Assembly (NCBI RefSeq): GCF_001625215.2
Contig: NC_030389.2
Coordinates: 44,133,454-44,197,453, forward strand
Direction of reading: 5' to 3'
Length of the DNA stretch: 64,000 nucleotides
From: Daucus carota subsp. sativus
Taxonomy: Eukaryota > Streptophyta > Magnoliopsida > Apiales > Apiaceae
This document shows, piece after piece, positions 1 to 10,322 of the stretch (its first letter is position 1; each line of letters begins with the position of its first letter). The notes below the pieces were generated by a model. The model did no database searches and was not told where the DNA came from. It worked only from the letters and a program-made list of their open reading frames with translations. A program made the position numbers and the translations under genes.

Positions 1-158
1 TTCTTTACATTAACCGAGAAATACTTTTTTTAGATTTATTCAAACGACCCCCAAGTTTTTCTACTTATAAGTCCAAAACATGTTCAAAGTTACGTTTAGC
101 TATTTTCCGACTTATAAGTCGGAAAAAGTCTACAAGACGGGTTCTGGATTCGAGTTAC
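1..158. other. Intron sequence with MITE-like TTATAAG repeats
   Basis: This is the start of the third intron of the left-edge RNase gene (minus strand), downstream of its exon 3 donor at 158-157. It holds short inverted motifs such as CGACTTATAAGTCGG near 110, a theme also seen in other spacers of the window, so a small MITE fragment probably sits here. No exon is visible. Confidence 0.4.
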
Positions 159-799
159 CTGCAGCTACGAGGGATTGGAGGGTATTGGCTTTCTCCTTGA
201 GTAGCAGAGCATGAGCAAAATACGAGTGCTGATCTAGGTAGGATTCGCAACAAGTCCCGTGCTTATCCCATTCGTGTCCCCAGAACGTCAATCCGAAAGC
301 ACTGGGGCAAGCTAGCGTTGGCCAGTTCTCCAGCAAGCTGCTCGTCAGATCTACCACCTAATTAAAATTCACAATTTGCAGAACTTAAAACAAAAGCCGA
401 TTATAATTTCACGGTTTCAACTTATAAGTTACTTGTAAGCTAAGCCAAACGATGTCAATTATTAGTTTTGTACATACCTGAGAATAATCGAAAGTGTTGT
501 TTGAATCACATTCAGTAGGGTACGAGCCATCTTTGTTATTAGGCCAAAGGCCGTGAATACCAAAATCCTCCTGTGGCTTCCCTGTGATCGGATAACAGCA
601 GGCTTTCGTTGTATCGCAATAAGATGCCGGCCACTGCAAATTCAACAACATACGTAAGATGATAAAAAAATACCATACCAGTGCACAAGAATCCCGCATC
701 AGTACTGACCTGTTGGACGAAATAGTAGAAGTCAAAGTCTTTCGAGACGACACTCAAGACCATGAAACATTGCAGAACCAGAAGCTTCAACAACTTCAT
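159..799 (-). CDS. S-like RNase T2, 3' end off the window
   Basis: Extracellular or secretory-pathway ribonuclease of the T2 family (RNS1-like), which cleaves single-stranded RNA through a 2',3'-cyclic phosphate. Three exons are visible on the minus strand: 710-799, 478-633 and 159-357, with GT donors at 709, 477 and 158 and AG acceptors before 633 and 357. The first exon codes a hydrophobic signal peptide followed by DFDFYYFVQQ. Exon 2 carries the first catalytic motif FGIHGLWPN and exon 3 the second, FWGHEWDKHGTC. Exon lengths (90, 156, 199) match the complete neighbour at 1469-2492 (96, 156, 199), so a fourth exon of about 260 bp is expected beyond position 1. A cysteine pair follows the second motif (GTCCES) where the neighbour has GTCSES. 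I see no lesion in the visible part. Family is certain; the exact subclass is inferred. Confidence 0.85.
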
Positions 800-1171
800 C
801 TTTGTTTCTTTTGTTTGATTTCAGAGTTAGCTAGATATAGTGGTTGTTTGAGAAATAAATATACAGAGGAAGGGTAGATAGAGAGGAGAAAAAGCCAAGT
901 ATATTCTTCAAACAATACCTTGTTATCTTGTTTATTATTTGATTATGATGTTTATGCACATCCATACAAGTGGAAGCCCACGTGTTCATTTTCTATTGGT
1001 AGTTGAGTCCGTTATTACAACTTTTCAACATTGGTTTTAGGAAAATACATGTTCCTCCAATGTAATTGGATGTCAGGGTAGCTTTCTTTGCCATCTCTCT
1101 TATTATATACGGTACAGGTCATTTTGTCATGTTCTGTTTATTTATTCTTAATATATTATCGAGTCGAGTAC

Positions 1172-1270
1172 GAACGGATAGCCCGGATTAATCCTCCGTT
1201 GTTCTGAGTTGCTCAGAAATATTGAAATAAATACTTATTTGTAAAGTATATAAGTCTAAATTATCAAAAA
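1172..1270 (+). repeat. Decayed tRNA-derived SINE
   Basis: The stretch starts with CGGATAGCCCGGATTAATCC and ends with a segment like the 3' part of the well-preserved SINE at 36606-36740 (ACTTATTTGTAAAGTATATA). The central box B region is missing, so this is an internally deleted relic. Confidence 0.5.
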
Positions 1271-1468
1271 TATAATATTGTGTCTGGTTTTTGATTCGCG
1301 TTTTTTCGGAGGAGTGTTTGTGATTTATTAGAACAAATACTAATCCGGACATTGATGATTGAAGCATACTTGCTAGAAAAAACTTTTTCATTTATTCGCC
1401 GCTTTCAAATATTGTTCCTTCAGATTATTATTAGAAACAATGGGTACATTATGGATCAGTGTGAGTAA

Positions 1469-2492
1469 TCAGAGTTCTTGATGTGCAGGCTTGATATGAG
1501 AGAAGGAAGGGAATTCGACTTGAGAAGTGCATGATCTTCCATGGGGAAGAAGAGGGCAGTTGATGAATTCTGAACCTGATGCTTCCACACACATGTACAC
1601 TTGGTAGAGCTGGTGGTACTTTCTCGATGCATCGACGTTACAGTCTATGTATGGAGTGTACCCTGTCGCTTCTTTGATCGCGTCTTTGATGCTCTCGAGG
1701 CTGTAATATTTTCCGTCTGCTGGTTTAATTCCTGAAATCGACACAAATTGTACTTCAATTTTTTGACTCTCAGATTTTTGGTGAAAAGACGTGTTACAGG
1801 ACACCCTAGCCTGTCAGGATTAACTCTCTGATTTTAAATATGACACTGTTTGATTTTAATCTGCTGGTTTGTGTACCTGCATTGTTCAAGGCTTGGAGGA
1901 GATTAGCTTTGTTTTTCAAGTCCAGAGCAGCTTTGAAATAAGAATGCTGATCAAGAAATGATTCGGAACAAGTGCCATGTTTGTCCCATTCGTGTCCCCA
2001 GAACCTCATGCCATCGCTACTCGGACATGCTAGTGATGGCCAGTCCTTTTCAAGTCTGCTTTCAAGATCAGTAATCTGTACACACATTGGTAATTGGCTA
2101 AAAATGCGATTGAATTACATTTATTTATCGAGAGGAAATCTGGGTACTGGACTGGATACCTTGGAATCGTTAAACAAGTTGACAGAGTCACAGTTGGCAG
2201 GATAGGTACCATCTCTGTAGTTTGGCCATAGCCCATGAATGCTAAAGTCCTCTGCTGGCTTCCCTGTTTTCGGGTAGCAGCAACTCCTCTTCGTATCACA
2301 GTACGACGCTGGCCACTGCATATTTCAACATATATTTTTTCACGCAATCAGTAAGCTACAATGCACAATATAATGAAGGTCTATTACTCATGTTACCTGT
2401 TGAACAAAATAATAGAAATCAAATTCTCTTGAAACACAAACAACTGCAAGGCATTGTAAGGCCAGAATCTGAATCAGTATCGAAAAATTCAT
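1469..2492 (-). CDS. S-like RNase T2, complete
   Basis: Secretory ribonuclease of the T2 family, closest in my recollection to Arabidopsis RNS1 and tomato LE/LX. Four exons on the minus strand: 2397-2492, 2160-2315, 1877-2075 and 1469-1731, joined by GT..AG introns, give 714 bp and 237 aa, the usual family length. Residues 1-21 form a signal peptide. Catalytic motifs are FSIHGLWPN (His59) and FWGHEWDKHGTC (His112, Glu113, His117). The last exon holds the conserved YSLESIKDAIKEATGYTP and LYQVYMCV segments. The protein runs past the usual FPSF end to a tail ending HQEL, which resembles an ER-retrieval signal; RNase LX ends HDEF. Phosphate starvation, wounding and senescence are the usual inducers in this family, but nothing here proves that. 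A paralogue lies 670 bp downstream and a decayed copy 830 bp upstream. Confidence 0.92.
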
Positions 2493-2544
2493 CTCTATAT
2501 TCTGCTGTCTTTCTCGCTTCATGTACAGGATACAATGGTCAACT

Positions 2545-2553
2545 TAATATATA
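2545..2553 (-). promoter_or_regulatory. TATA box of the complete RNase gene
   Basis: On the minus strand the sequence TATATATTA lies about 55 bases upstream of the ATG at 2492, a normal plant distance allowing a short 5' UTR. Confidence 0.5.
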
Positions 2554-2805
2554 GGCAAAATGTTAAGGCACAGCATGTATAAATTTATAGTGTATAATTA
2601 TTGTTGCAGTAGCTTGCAAGGCGAAGTGTTATATGGCGTGAAGGATAGTTAAAATCTTTACAAGCCATAAGGCTCAACAGGTTGGAAGAAGAAGAGAATC
2701 GTGACCATTAATCATGGCTGCCAAACCTCATGTTTTGAGGCTAACTTTTGTTTAGTTATTTATTCTTTTCATATTTCGAAAGGAAGTATGAGAAGGTGTT
2801 ATATT

Positions 2806-3079
2806 TTTATGAAAGGCCCAGATATCTCTAGCAATCGATTATCAGGACCTTTCAAGGGCATGCAGTTTTTATCGTTGGATGAATATCCAGTGGTTAGGAT
2901 TATAATTTTTTTTAACTCGTTCAGCAATTTTATCCGTCTAGCTGTTAAAAAGCTCTAGACGTGTTAAAATTTTATTATAATCCCGACCGCTGAAGATTTA
3001 TCTAACGATCCCAAAATTGTATGCCACCTAAAAGTCCTTGACAATCAATTGTCATGGACCAGGACCTTTTATGAATGTG
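2806..3079. mobile_element. Foldback MITE
   Basis: The left half (2806 to about 2915) and the right half (about 2960-3079) are imperfect inverted copies of each other: both contain a variant of GGATTATAAT..TTTAAC and CAATYGATTRTCA, and the ends read AAAGGCCC and GGACCTTTT. Arms of roughly 110 bases with a short loop point to a foldback or MULE-type MITE. I could not define a clear target-site duplication. Confidence 0.6.
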
Positions 3080-3323
3080 CCGACATCCACCTCCAAAAAT
3101 TTTGACTTTTATGCGATGAGCACTCTTACATATTCCGAAAAGTAACCGGTAAAAAGCTTTAAGCACTTGATGGATGGTGAGACAGACCTCTTTATTTATT
3201 CAAGAAAACGCAGCAATCTCATCGAGACCGTGATTCACACACGACAGTCGATCTTACTCAAGGGAAACAGCTTACAGATTCGTGCAAAAACATATAAACA
3301 AAGAAACTTAACAGAATGTTTAC

Positions 3324-3665
3324 CTTAGATTGATTGTACTTGAAATTCGAAGGCAGTTTGATACGAAAGAGCCATCCATAGTAAGGCTGGAGTTCATCAG
3401 TAACAGAGTCAGCTGCAGGTTCCTCCTTTGTGCAACAGGCTAGCAGCAGTATCGTCAGCTCTTCAGTAGTGATCGCGGCAACTTCATATTACAGAAGCAT
3501 TAACACAAAAAGCGAGACACGGTCAAGTAAAAACCAGAAAAGATTCACTTACTGATACAAAGTTGGATCTGGAAAGACACTGCTAACCTGTTGAATGAAG
3601 TAAAAAAATCTGAATTTCGTGCAGCACGTAGAACTGATGCACATTGTATCACGATAACTAACCAA
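3324..3665 (-). pseudogene. Decayed RNase T2 copy (exons 1-2)
   Basis: On the minus strand a short open piece ends KFRFFYFIQQ followed by a splice donor at 3587, like the exon 1 end of both intact RNases. Downstream (3324 to about 3480) another open piece contains ACCTKEE, PYYGW and NFKYNQSK and ends at a donor GTAAAC, which fits exon 2 by position and ends. The catalytic IHGLWP motif is absent and I found no exon 3 or 4. This suggests a third, non-functional member of the array. The exon 2 match is weak and could be coincidence. Confidence 0.4.
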
Positions 3666-4194
3666 GACGAATATCTATCTCACCCTCCCTAATTTTTCTG
3701 CATTTCTAGAATGCACGAGTTGTTTGAAACTTATTGAATAAGCATCAGAACTGAGAATCTGCGGTTGTTTATAAAAAAAATTCCTCATTCGTGGGCCGAA
3801 ATTTCAAATTCGACAAACCATTCATGGGAGGAAATTGAAAAAGGCACCTCTTCTGCAATACAATCTTGTTTTAATGAACTTATTCATCTATCATTACTTT
3901 CACATTCTTTGTGCAGTTTATCCAATTCCAACAACTCACTACCATAAACCTCTCTGCGAGAAGACTAACAACGGAACCAATATCCTCTTGGTCCGACAGT
4001 ATCTCTTTCACCCCGCTTATCAGAAGTCAAGGGTACAAAAATTATCAAAAAAAAAAACTTACAACTGATATAAAGTTTGTAATAGGTTGAATTAATCTAC
4101 AAAAACATCAAAATTTATATTTACACAGCTGAAATGTTGCGAAAAATGTATCAAAATTACAAAACTACCCCTACCGCAGAAGCAAAATTACCAT
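3666..4194. other. Intergenic, no gene seen
   Basis: AT-rich spacer between the decayed RNase and the 3' end of the ATL gene. The last 100 bases probably include the ATL 3' UTR. Short open frames here lack recognisable features. Confidence 0.5.
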
Positions 4195-5190
4195 TCATAC
4201 CCCTGACAGCCACCGAAACAATTCACTGATCTCCTCCCCAACTCTACTAGATTCCAAGTCCCCAACCGCCACCACAGGCTCACTGCGCCGACTACTCCCC
4301 GAAAAAAACCTCCCCGAGCTCCGTATCGAACGAGAAGAAATCGATGCAATTCGATCAACATAGTCCCTGAGCCAACTATTCCTCCCTCCAGCAACTTCAG
4401 CCGCCAGGCTTTCCCCTGGAGCCATCAATTGACCCCCCACCGAGTCCTTATCGACATTCGATGCAGCCTCCGAGGGCTCCCTCCTGTGCGTCGAGCCTCT
4501 CGAGAGCTCGTACCCGGCATCATCCACAATGTAGTCGAACGAGCCAATCGAATAAGACCTCCTGTTATTATCATTCGAGGTAGAGTCAGTTCTCCTGCTG
4601 ACACTCCCGATCTCAATACGAAAACTATTGCCAGAATTATCGTTCGTAACTGTGGAAATACTAATCATCTTGTCCAGAACCTCCGACTCTGTCGGATTAA
4701 TACTGGACCTGCAGAGCGGACACGTCTGATTCGACGTGAGCCACGTGTCAATGCAAGCAACATGAAAGGCGTGACAACATAACGGCAGCAGCCTCAGCTG
4801 ATCCTGAGCCTCGAACTTCGATAAACAAACCGCACAGTCAGCTGTAACAATATTTCCGATTAATGATCCAAATGTGAATAAAGGCAACGAATCATTGATT
4901 ATAATGACCTCATTTTCGGTGCAAAAATTGGTGTTAGATGGAATAATCACGTCTGAAAATGCGCGGTGAAATCTTCGTGATAAATACCTAAGAATTAGGT
5001 AAATTGAAGCGGAAATTATTATAGCGGAAGTTATAATAATAATAACGATAACAATTGAGGAGGACGAAGAGGAGGAAGAAGACGAGGGCGGTGAGGAGGC
5101 CGGGAACTGGCTAATGCTGCCAGTGTTGTAGATGAAATCAGGAGGGGGAGGTGTTTGATTTAGAATATCTGCACTAAGAATTCTTGCCAT
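4195..5190 (-). CDS. ATL4: RING-H2 E3 ubiquitin ligase, ATL4-like
   Basis: Intronless 331-aa membrane-anchored E3 ligase of the ATL family, which passes ubiquitin from an E2 to target proteins. A serine-rich stretch (about 32-45) precedes a transmembrane helix (about 46-70). The RING-H2 domain is canonical: Cys119, Cys122, Cys138, His140, His143, Cys146, Cys157, Cys160 with the expected spacing. The C-terminal third is serine and arginine rich (for example [17 protein letters not shown]) and ends [10 protein letters not shown], as in ATL4-type members. The start is the first ATG and places the helix normally. ATL genes are usually intronless and often respond fast to elicitors; regulation cannot be read here. 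The family is certain; the ATL4 orthology is from memory of the tail motif. Confidence 0.9.
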   Translation of the reverse strand: MARILSADILNQTPPPPDFIYNTGSISQFPASSPPSSSSSSSSSSIVIVIIIITSAIIISASIYLILRYLSRRFHRAFSDVIIPSNTNFCTENEVIIINDSLPLFTFGSLIGNIVTADCAVCLSKFEAQDQLRLLPLCCHAFHVACIDTWLTSNQTCPLCRSSINPTESEVLDKMISISTVTNDNSGNSFRIEIGSVSRRTDSTSNDNNRRSYSIGSFDYIVDDAGYELSRGSTHRREPSEAASNVDKDSVGGQLMAPGESLAAEVAGGRNSWLRDYVDRIASISSRSIRSSGRFFSGSSRRSEPVVAVGDLESSRVGEEISELFRWLSGV

Positions 5191-6191
5191 TTGGTTGAGA
5201 TTGAGATGGCTAGGGTTTTGTGTTCAAGTTCTGGTCATGAGAGTAATTAGAAGTTGGTGGGAGTTGGGAGATGGGAACATTTACTGTGCTTGCCTATAAC
5301 TTTAAGGCTTGTGAGGAGGGAAGACTATATTATAATGTTACGAGACGAGCAGTGACGGAACCAGAAGGGGACTAGGCGGTCAAACTCGAACTCGAGTCGT
5401 CTCGAAAGTTTGGCGGTATTTTTTGTTAGGAGTTTTGTTGGGATTTATTGTGTGTATTGGTCATAGTAGGGATGTAGACAAGGGTCTAAAGAGAATTTAT
5501 GAGATGAGTCAGGTAACTGGTATGGGGATGATAAATGCTGTTGGTGGTGATGAACTGTGTTTGTTCGTTTTGGATCCAAAGTTCCCAGCTATCCTTCTCT
5601 ACAAATCTCCTGTTTGGCTCTGATCTGCTCTGTATTAATTTGGTTTGTTCGATATTTGTGAGAACAGATATCAAATTATATAATGTGAAGATTATTGATG
5701 GTATTCTATAAATCCAGGTGTAATTAATTCGGATTTTAAAAAATATCTTAAAATTTTGAGATATTTGATTAAGATTTTGAATTACATTTCAAAATTCGAT
5801 GATATTTAATTAGGATTTTAATTATACTTAAAAATTTGATGATATTTAATTGAGATTATTTAAAATTCATTACAATCTGATAAAATTTAAATAATGTTAG
5901 ATTTTTTTTTTGACTTTGTAAATTAATAGATTTTGTTTAGTGTATCTTATATTTGAAATCCCATAATAATTTATAAGATTTTAAAATAATTTATTTTAAA
6001 TCTCAATTACTTTATATTGACTCTACGAAATTTTATGAAAAATCCGCGTAAAATTAAAATCAGAATCAGGTACAATCTATTATAATCTACATATCATATA
6101 TAATTCATTAAAACAGGGGTTACTTTAAAAGAATATTATTTATGAGAGTGTTTGTTAGTATTATCTTAGTTTTGGTGGTTGATGGGTAATA
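5191..6191. other. Upstream spacer of ATL gene, AT-rich
   Basis: Contains the likely promoter of the minus-strand ATL gene (a TATATTATAA motif near 5326) and then about 550 bases of low-complexity A/T sequence with degenerate ATTTAATTAGGATTTTA-like repeats. At about 5346 a short CAGTGACGGAACCAGA motif resembles transposon termini. The 66-codon open frame at 5423-5623 shows no family signature. Confidence 0.45.
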
Positions 6192-7664
6192 CTCCTTCCA
6201 TCCCAAACTAATTGAGAAGCCGCGCGTTGCGGCGGCCTATAAAAATTATATTAATGGCTCAATATTAATATTTGTAAAATAAAATAATTTTGTGTTTGTC
6301 TATAAAAAGTATATTAATGTTTCAAAATTAATATTTGCAGGATAAAATAAATTTTATATTATAAAAATCTTGATGTAATACCAATACTAATATATAAAAT
6401 TGCAAAATTGGACTATAATTTATGATGAAAAAATAAAAATACATTTATACACGTAATTAACAATTTAAAACACGGCGAATCTTAATTTTATTTGTGTTTT
6501 TTTTTTTTTGAAAAGTAATCATGTTCTTACATTGTCACCTTACTCCAATTTTTTTGGATTGATTGTGCACAAACAAATCTAACTTAAATATATGAGATAG
6601 CGGCAGTCGTACTTAAAAGTTGCTTGAATAGAGCAAACAGATAATGCATGAATAATTTTTTTCAATGTATACAAAGTAAATCATATAGAAATTAACAACA
6701 TATTCGAAGAACAAAAACAAACGTTATAAAATAATAACCAACAAACATACATCACTAACAGTTAATTTATTGATATCATCCATCAATATCATGTCAAGCC
6801 GTGTTTTGATTTGTCGACTCCAACATAGCGGTCTATAACTACCTTTGCTTGCAACAACCTTTATTTCTTTTATACTGTATAAACAGCCTTCACTTATCGT
6901 TCTTATAGTGTATAAACAGCCTTCACTTATCGTTACTGAAGAACGGCACCACCGAGTTAGAAATCGAGCAAGAGAATTATCACCAAAGAGAGGTAAGGTT
7001 GTGGTATTTTGAGAGAGAAGGTTGTGTTTAGATGATCCAAAACCCTACAATCTATAGGGGATTTATAGGTGCAGAGAGACTTGTGTGCTACTCTTTTCCA
7101 TAATTAAATAATCTGAAACAAAATCAGATTAAAATTTTCAAGCTACTGTATTCCATAAATAATCTGAAACAAAATTAGACTCTGAAACTTGATTCTAATA
7201 TACCCGAAACTACTAATCTGAAACAAAATCAGATTAAAACTTTCAAGCTGCTATATTCCATAAATAATCTGAAACAAAATCAGATTCTGAAACTTACTTC
7301 TAATATACCCGAAACTAAAAAAGGTAATTCTAATTTTTGATATTTTTCATCCAAAAATTCCAGAAAATTAGAAAAATCAAACGGAGCGATGTGAGAGGCG
7401 CCACCTACACGCCCCTCGCTTCTCCTTTATATAAGTATATTGATTAGATGGCCCCGTTGACTTTGGTCACACAATTTAAGGTTCATTGACCGCATAGATA
7501 CATGACTTATTTTTAAAATTTTACTTTTGCAAATAAAAATTAAAATATGAAATTTTCATTTATAAAAGAAAAAATAAAAAAATAAATTTCGGAAGTAGAC
7601 GGTCAATGCACCTAAAGTTACGTGCCTAAAATCAACGGGGACATCTAATTTGAGACGGAGGTAG
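6192..7664. mobile_element. Stowaway-like MITE split by a Helitron
   Basis: Left end CTCCTTCCATCCCAAA (6192-6207) and right part 7444-7664 form one Tc1/mariner-type MITE flanked by TA on both sides (6190-6191 and 7665-7666). Removing the Helitron joins CCCAAA to TTAGATG and restores an inverted match to the right end, which reads ATCTAATTTGAGACGGAGG. The MITE alone is about 237 bp. Confidence 0.75.
6208..7443 (-). mobile_element. Non-autonomous Helitron, copy 1
   Basis: On the minus strand the element starts TCAATATACTTATATAAAGG, then carries GAAGCGAGGGGCGTGTAGG, and ends with a GC-rich short hairpin (GCCGC..GCGGC) followed by TTCTCAATTAG. It lies between A (6207) and T (7444), the Helitron target. 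A second copy in the opposite orientation is at 20874-22026. No Rep/helicase gene is present. Both ends are confirmed by the interrupted MITE around it. Confidence 0.85.
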
Positions 7665-7666
7665 TA

Positions 7667-10101
7667 ATTTAAGGAGGAGGTAGTGTACAAATACAATGAA
7701 ATTTAATACAATTATGAGATAACAACTGTATAAATTGAATAAGTAATTAAACAAATTGACTAATAAAAGCAAAATGAATGGTTATAATTGTATACTTAAA
7801 ACATGGAAACCCAATTTATTAAATGTTGGCGATGTACGTATGACAAAAGGACTCGAATAACTCGGATAGGTGGAGTTGGTAAGTTTCGGGGCTCCGTGCA
7901 TAATAAAGTATGCCCTGTAGAAGTACCCCAACCGGAGATCGAACGGTTTTAAATCGTTCCGACTTGCTTTCGTCACTGAAATGAACCAGGAATCTTTGAA
8001 AATCTATTACAGATTGTTTTAATTTAATTTAAATAATTGAACGTTCTGTTCTAAAAATAGATGATTAATTGTGATTATTTCTTATACCGTAACTTGTAAA
8101 ATTGATTAAATCTCCATTTTACTCCCGATCAATTCGATTGATCCCTGATCATTTCAATTAATTTTTTTTTAATCTTTCTTTCGTCATTTTACCGATTAAG
8201 TTCATTATTCATTTTTTACGACACTGATGGTAGGTATCTGTATATTAAATATAGTTCGCTAGTGCAACTAAACTGAATTAAATATATAATTATTAATAGC
8301 TGTGACAATATTCACTTGGTCTAACTATACTTGACTTTGTCCATACAAACATATAAAAGATTAATCACATTCTATTCGAAGTAAAGACTTGAAAGTAACT
8401 CTTTGGCGATATACACATTTACTTTGCTTTCCATTCAATAATTAAGCATTTGAAACACTTGGAGCTGCACAGTACACAGCACTCTCAAGATTAAGAAAAT
8501 ATCTTAGGAGCTTGATTAAGAATTTTCTAACTTGTCGACTCATCTTCAAAGCTTAATTAACTGTTAATTTAATAGTTTCTTTGTAAGATAGTACATGCAT
8601 CAGTATCACGTTTGTCCGTCTGCCCGAAATAGAATTAAAATATTTTTTATATTAAATGAGTCGAGTTTAGTTGAAATGAATTTTATATTAAATGAGTCGA
8701 GTTTAGTTGAAATGAACATCTTAAACAGAAATTCAGGAACGAGCTCTTTCATTTCAAAAAATTTGGATTCGAGACACGTCTTGTTAAATATTGATATACT
8801 AGTCTCGAACTAACAAGATTAAACATTATATTTGACTTGCAGAAATTTGAATAGAGCAAGTTAGACTTGAACTCCGTTGGATTAATATTGGAAAAACAAA
8901 TTTAATTTAAAATCTTAAAATAAAAATTATAAACATAACTAATTATGTAGTAATAATATGAAAGCTTAATTTGGTACTCGGACTCTCACTTTGATTAATT
9001 TTAGATTAAATTTGTAACTACTCAGTTAGACCCCTATGGGCTATGGCTGACTAAATTTTACTATCATAAAATGTTTTCATCAGAAGGCATAACAAGTAGA
9101 GATATATCCCCAGAGTCACTAGACTGCCTATCTTTGATATGTACATTAATATGAACTAAAGGCTAATTGTCTCTGGATGAGCCTGTTTGGCGGGGATTAT
9201 GGTCCCGGACTTTAAACCATTTTCGACTTTAAGCTGAAAAATGTCTGTTTGCATAATAAGTTATAAGCGGATTTAGCTCTGAAGTTGGGGTGCTCAATCA
9301 AACTGATTGCTAGTAAGAACAAGTAATAGCCAACTACTCCTGCAATCGCGTACATAGTACTCATGCCAGCAAATAGTTTAGCACAAAACCTACTGAAAAA
9401 ATTGGAACGCCTTGTTTTACTGAAGAAGGATCAACTGAACCAATCATTTTTGTCATCAGCTAAACCTCTAAAATGCCGGCTTTACTCTTCTATACTATTC
9501 ATATGACAGCTCTGGGCACAAAATGCCCTGCGATGATGTTATCCCCTAATAGACTAATACAGTGGTGATCGATTTATGTCTTCTAAACTATATAGAACAG
9601 GTGTTACTATCATGAGAAGCAGACAGCATGAATATAAAGAGAGCGGCTATTTAACCTCAACTCCAAAGCCACAACTTGATATCCACCAAGTGATCTCTGT
9701 TTCTATCTCTAAAATGGAAACAAGTTGTCACTTCGGCTGTTTTGGACAAAATTTGGAATAATTTACCAAGTTTGAATCTAATTGTCACTTTGGCTGTTTT
9801 GGGCAAAATTTGGAGTTACAAGAAAATTTCAAAACTAGAAATATGCCCCGTATGTACAAGTGGAAGGCCAAATGAATATAAAATTTAATGAATTTACGAC
9901 GAGAAAGAAGACATATATTTTAATAACTAACTCGGAGGATACTAAAAAAATATTAACCAGATTGTTAAAGAGAAAACGTATCATTTCCCTAAAAAATAGC
10001 AAGATCAAAACCGATATACTCTAAAGTAGTAAAGATCAATGATAAAGATAGAATACCCGTTGAGGTTACTCGACAGTACAAAAAGGTTTGTGCATGAAAA
10101 A
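7667..10101. other. Spacer with short tandem repeats, no gene seen
   Basis: About 2.4 kb of AT-rich sequence without a supportable gene. It includes a 36-bp unit repeated in tandem at 8645-8716 and two copies of a 34-bp unit (core GTCACTTYGGCTGTTTTGG) at about 9722-9757 and 9782-9815. A piece near 7858-7950 has weak tRNA-like boxes (GGTGGAGTTGGTAAG and GAGATCGAAC) and may be an old SINE. Confidence 0.45.
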
Positions 10102-10173
10102 TGCCCTCACGCAGGATCGAACTACGGACCTCCAGTTTACAAGACTGGCGCTCTACCACTGAGCTATAAGGGC
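10102..10173 (-). tRNA. trnT-UGU: tRNA-Thr (anticodon UGU)
   Basis: The minus strand folds into a full cloverleaf of 72 nt. The acceptor stem is GCCCTTA with TGAGGGC and discriminator A. The D arm is AGCTCAGTGGTAGAGC, the anticodon stem CCAGT/ACTGG encloses loop CTTGTAA, giving anticodon TGT, and the T arm contains GTTCGATCC. A TTTT run follows at once (10101-10097 on the plus strand as A), a Pol III terminator. It is a nuclear-type tRNA decoding ACA and lies 150 bp from the 3' end of the PPR gene. Confidence 0.93.
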
Positions 10174-10322
10174 TGGGTTGTGCTCATTATAAACACTAAT
10201 CAAATCATTACTATAAAGATATGTGTATATATACACAAAACTGTAATGGAAAAATGTAATAACAGGCATGTCATGCTCACCTTTCTAATGTTACAAATAC
10301 CTCTCAATCCTTTTTTGTTTCA

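Noticed and set aside
4429-4782. 117-codon plus-strand frame
   Set aside because: Shadow of the ATL coding sequence on the other strand.
5423-5623. 66-codon open frame upstream of the ATL gene
   Set aside because: No domain, no conserved context and a start in AT-rich promoter-side sequence.
7858-7950. tRNA-like stretch with a box B-like GAGATCGAAC
   Set aside because: No acceptor or anticodon stem can be formed; at best an old SINE fragment.
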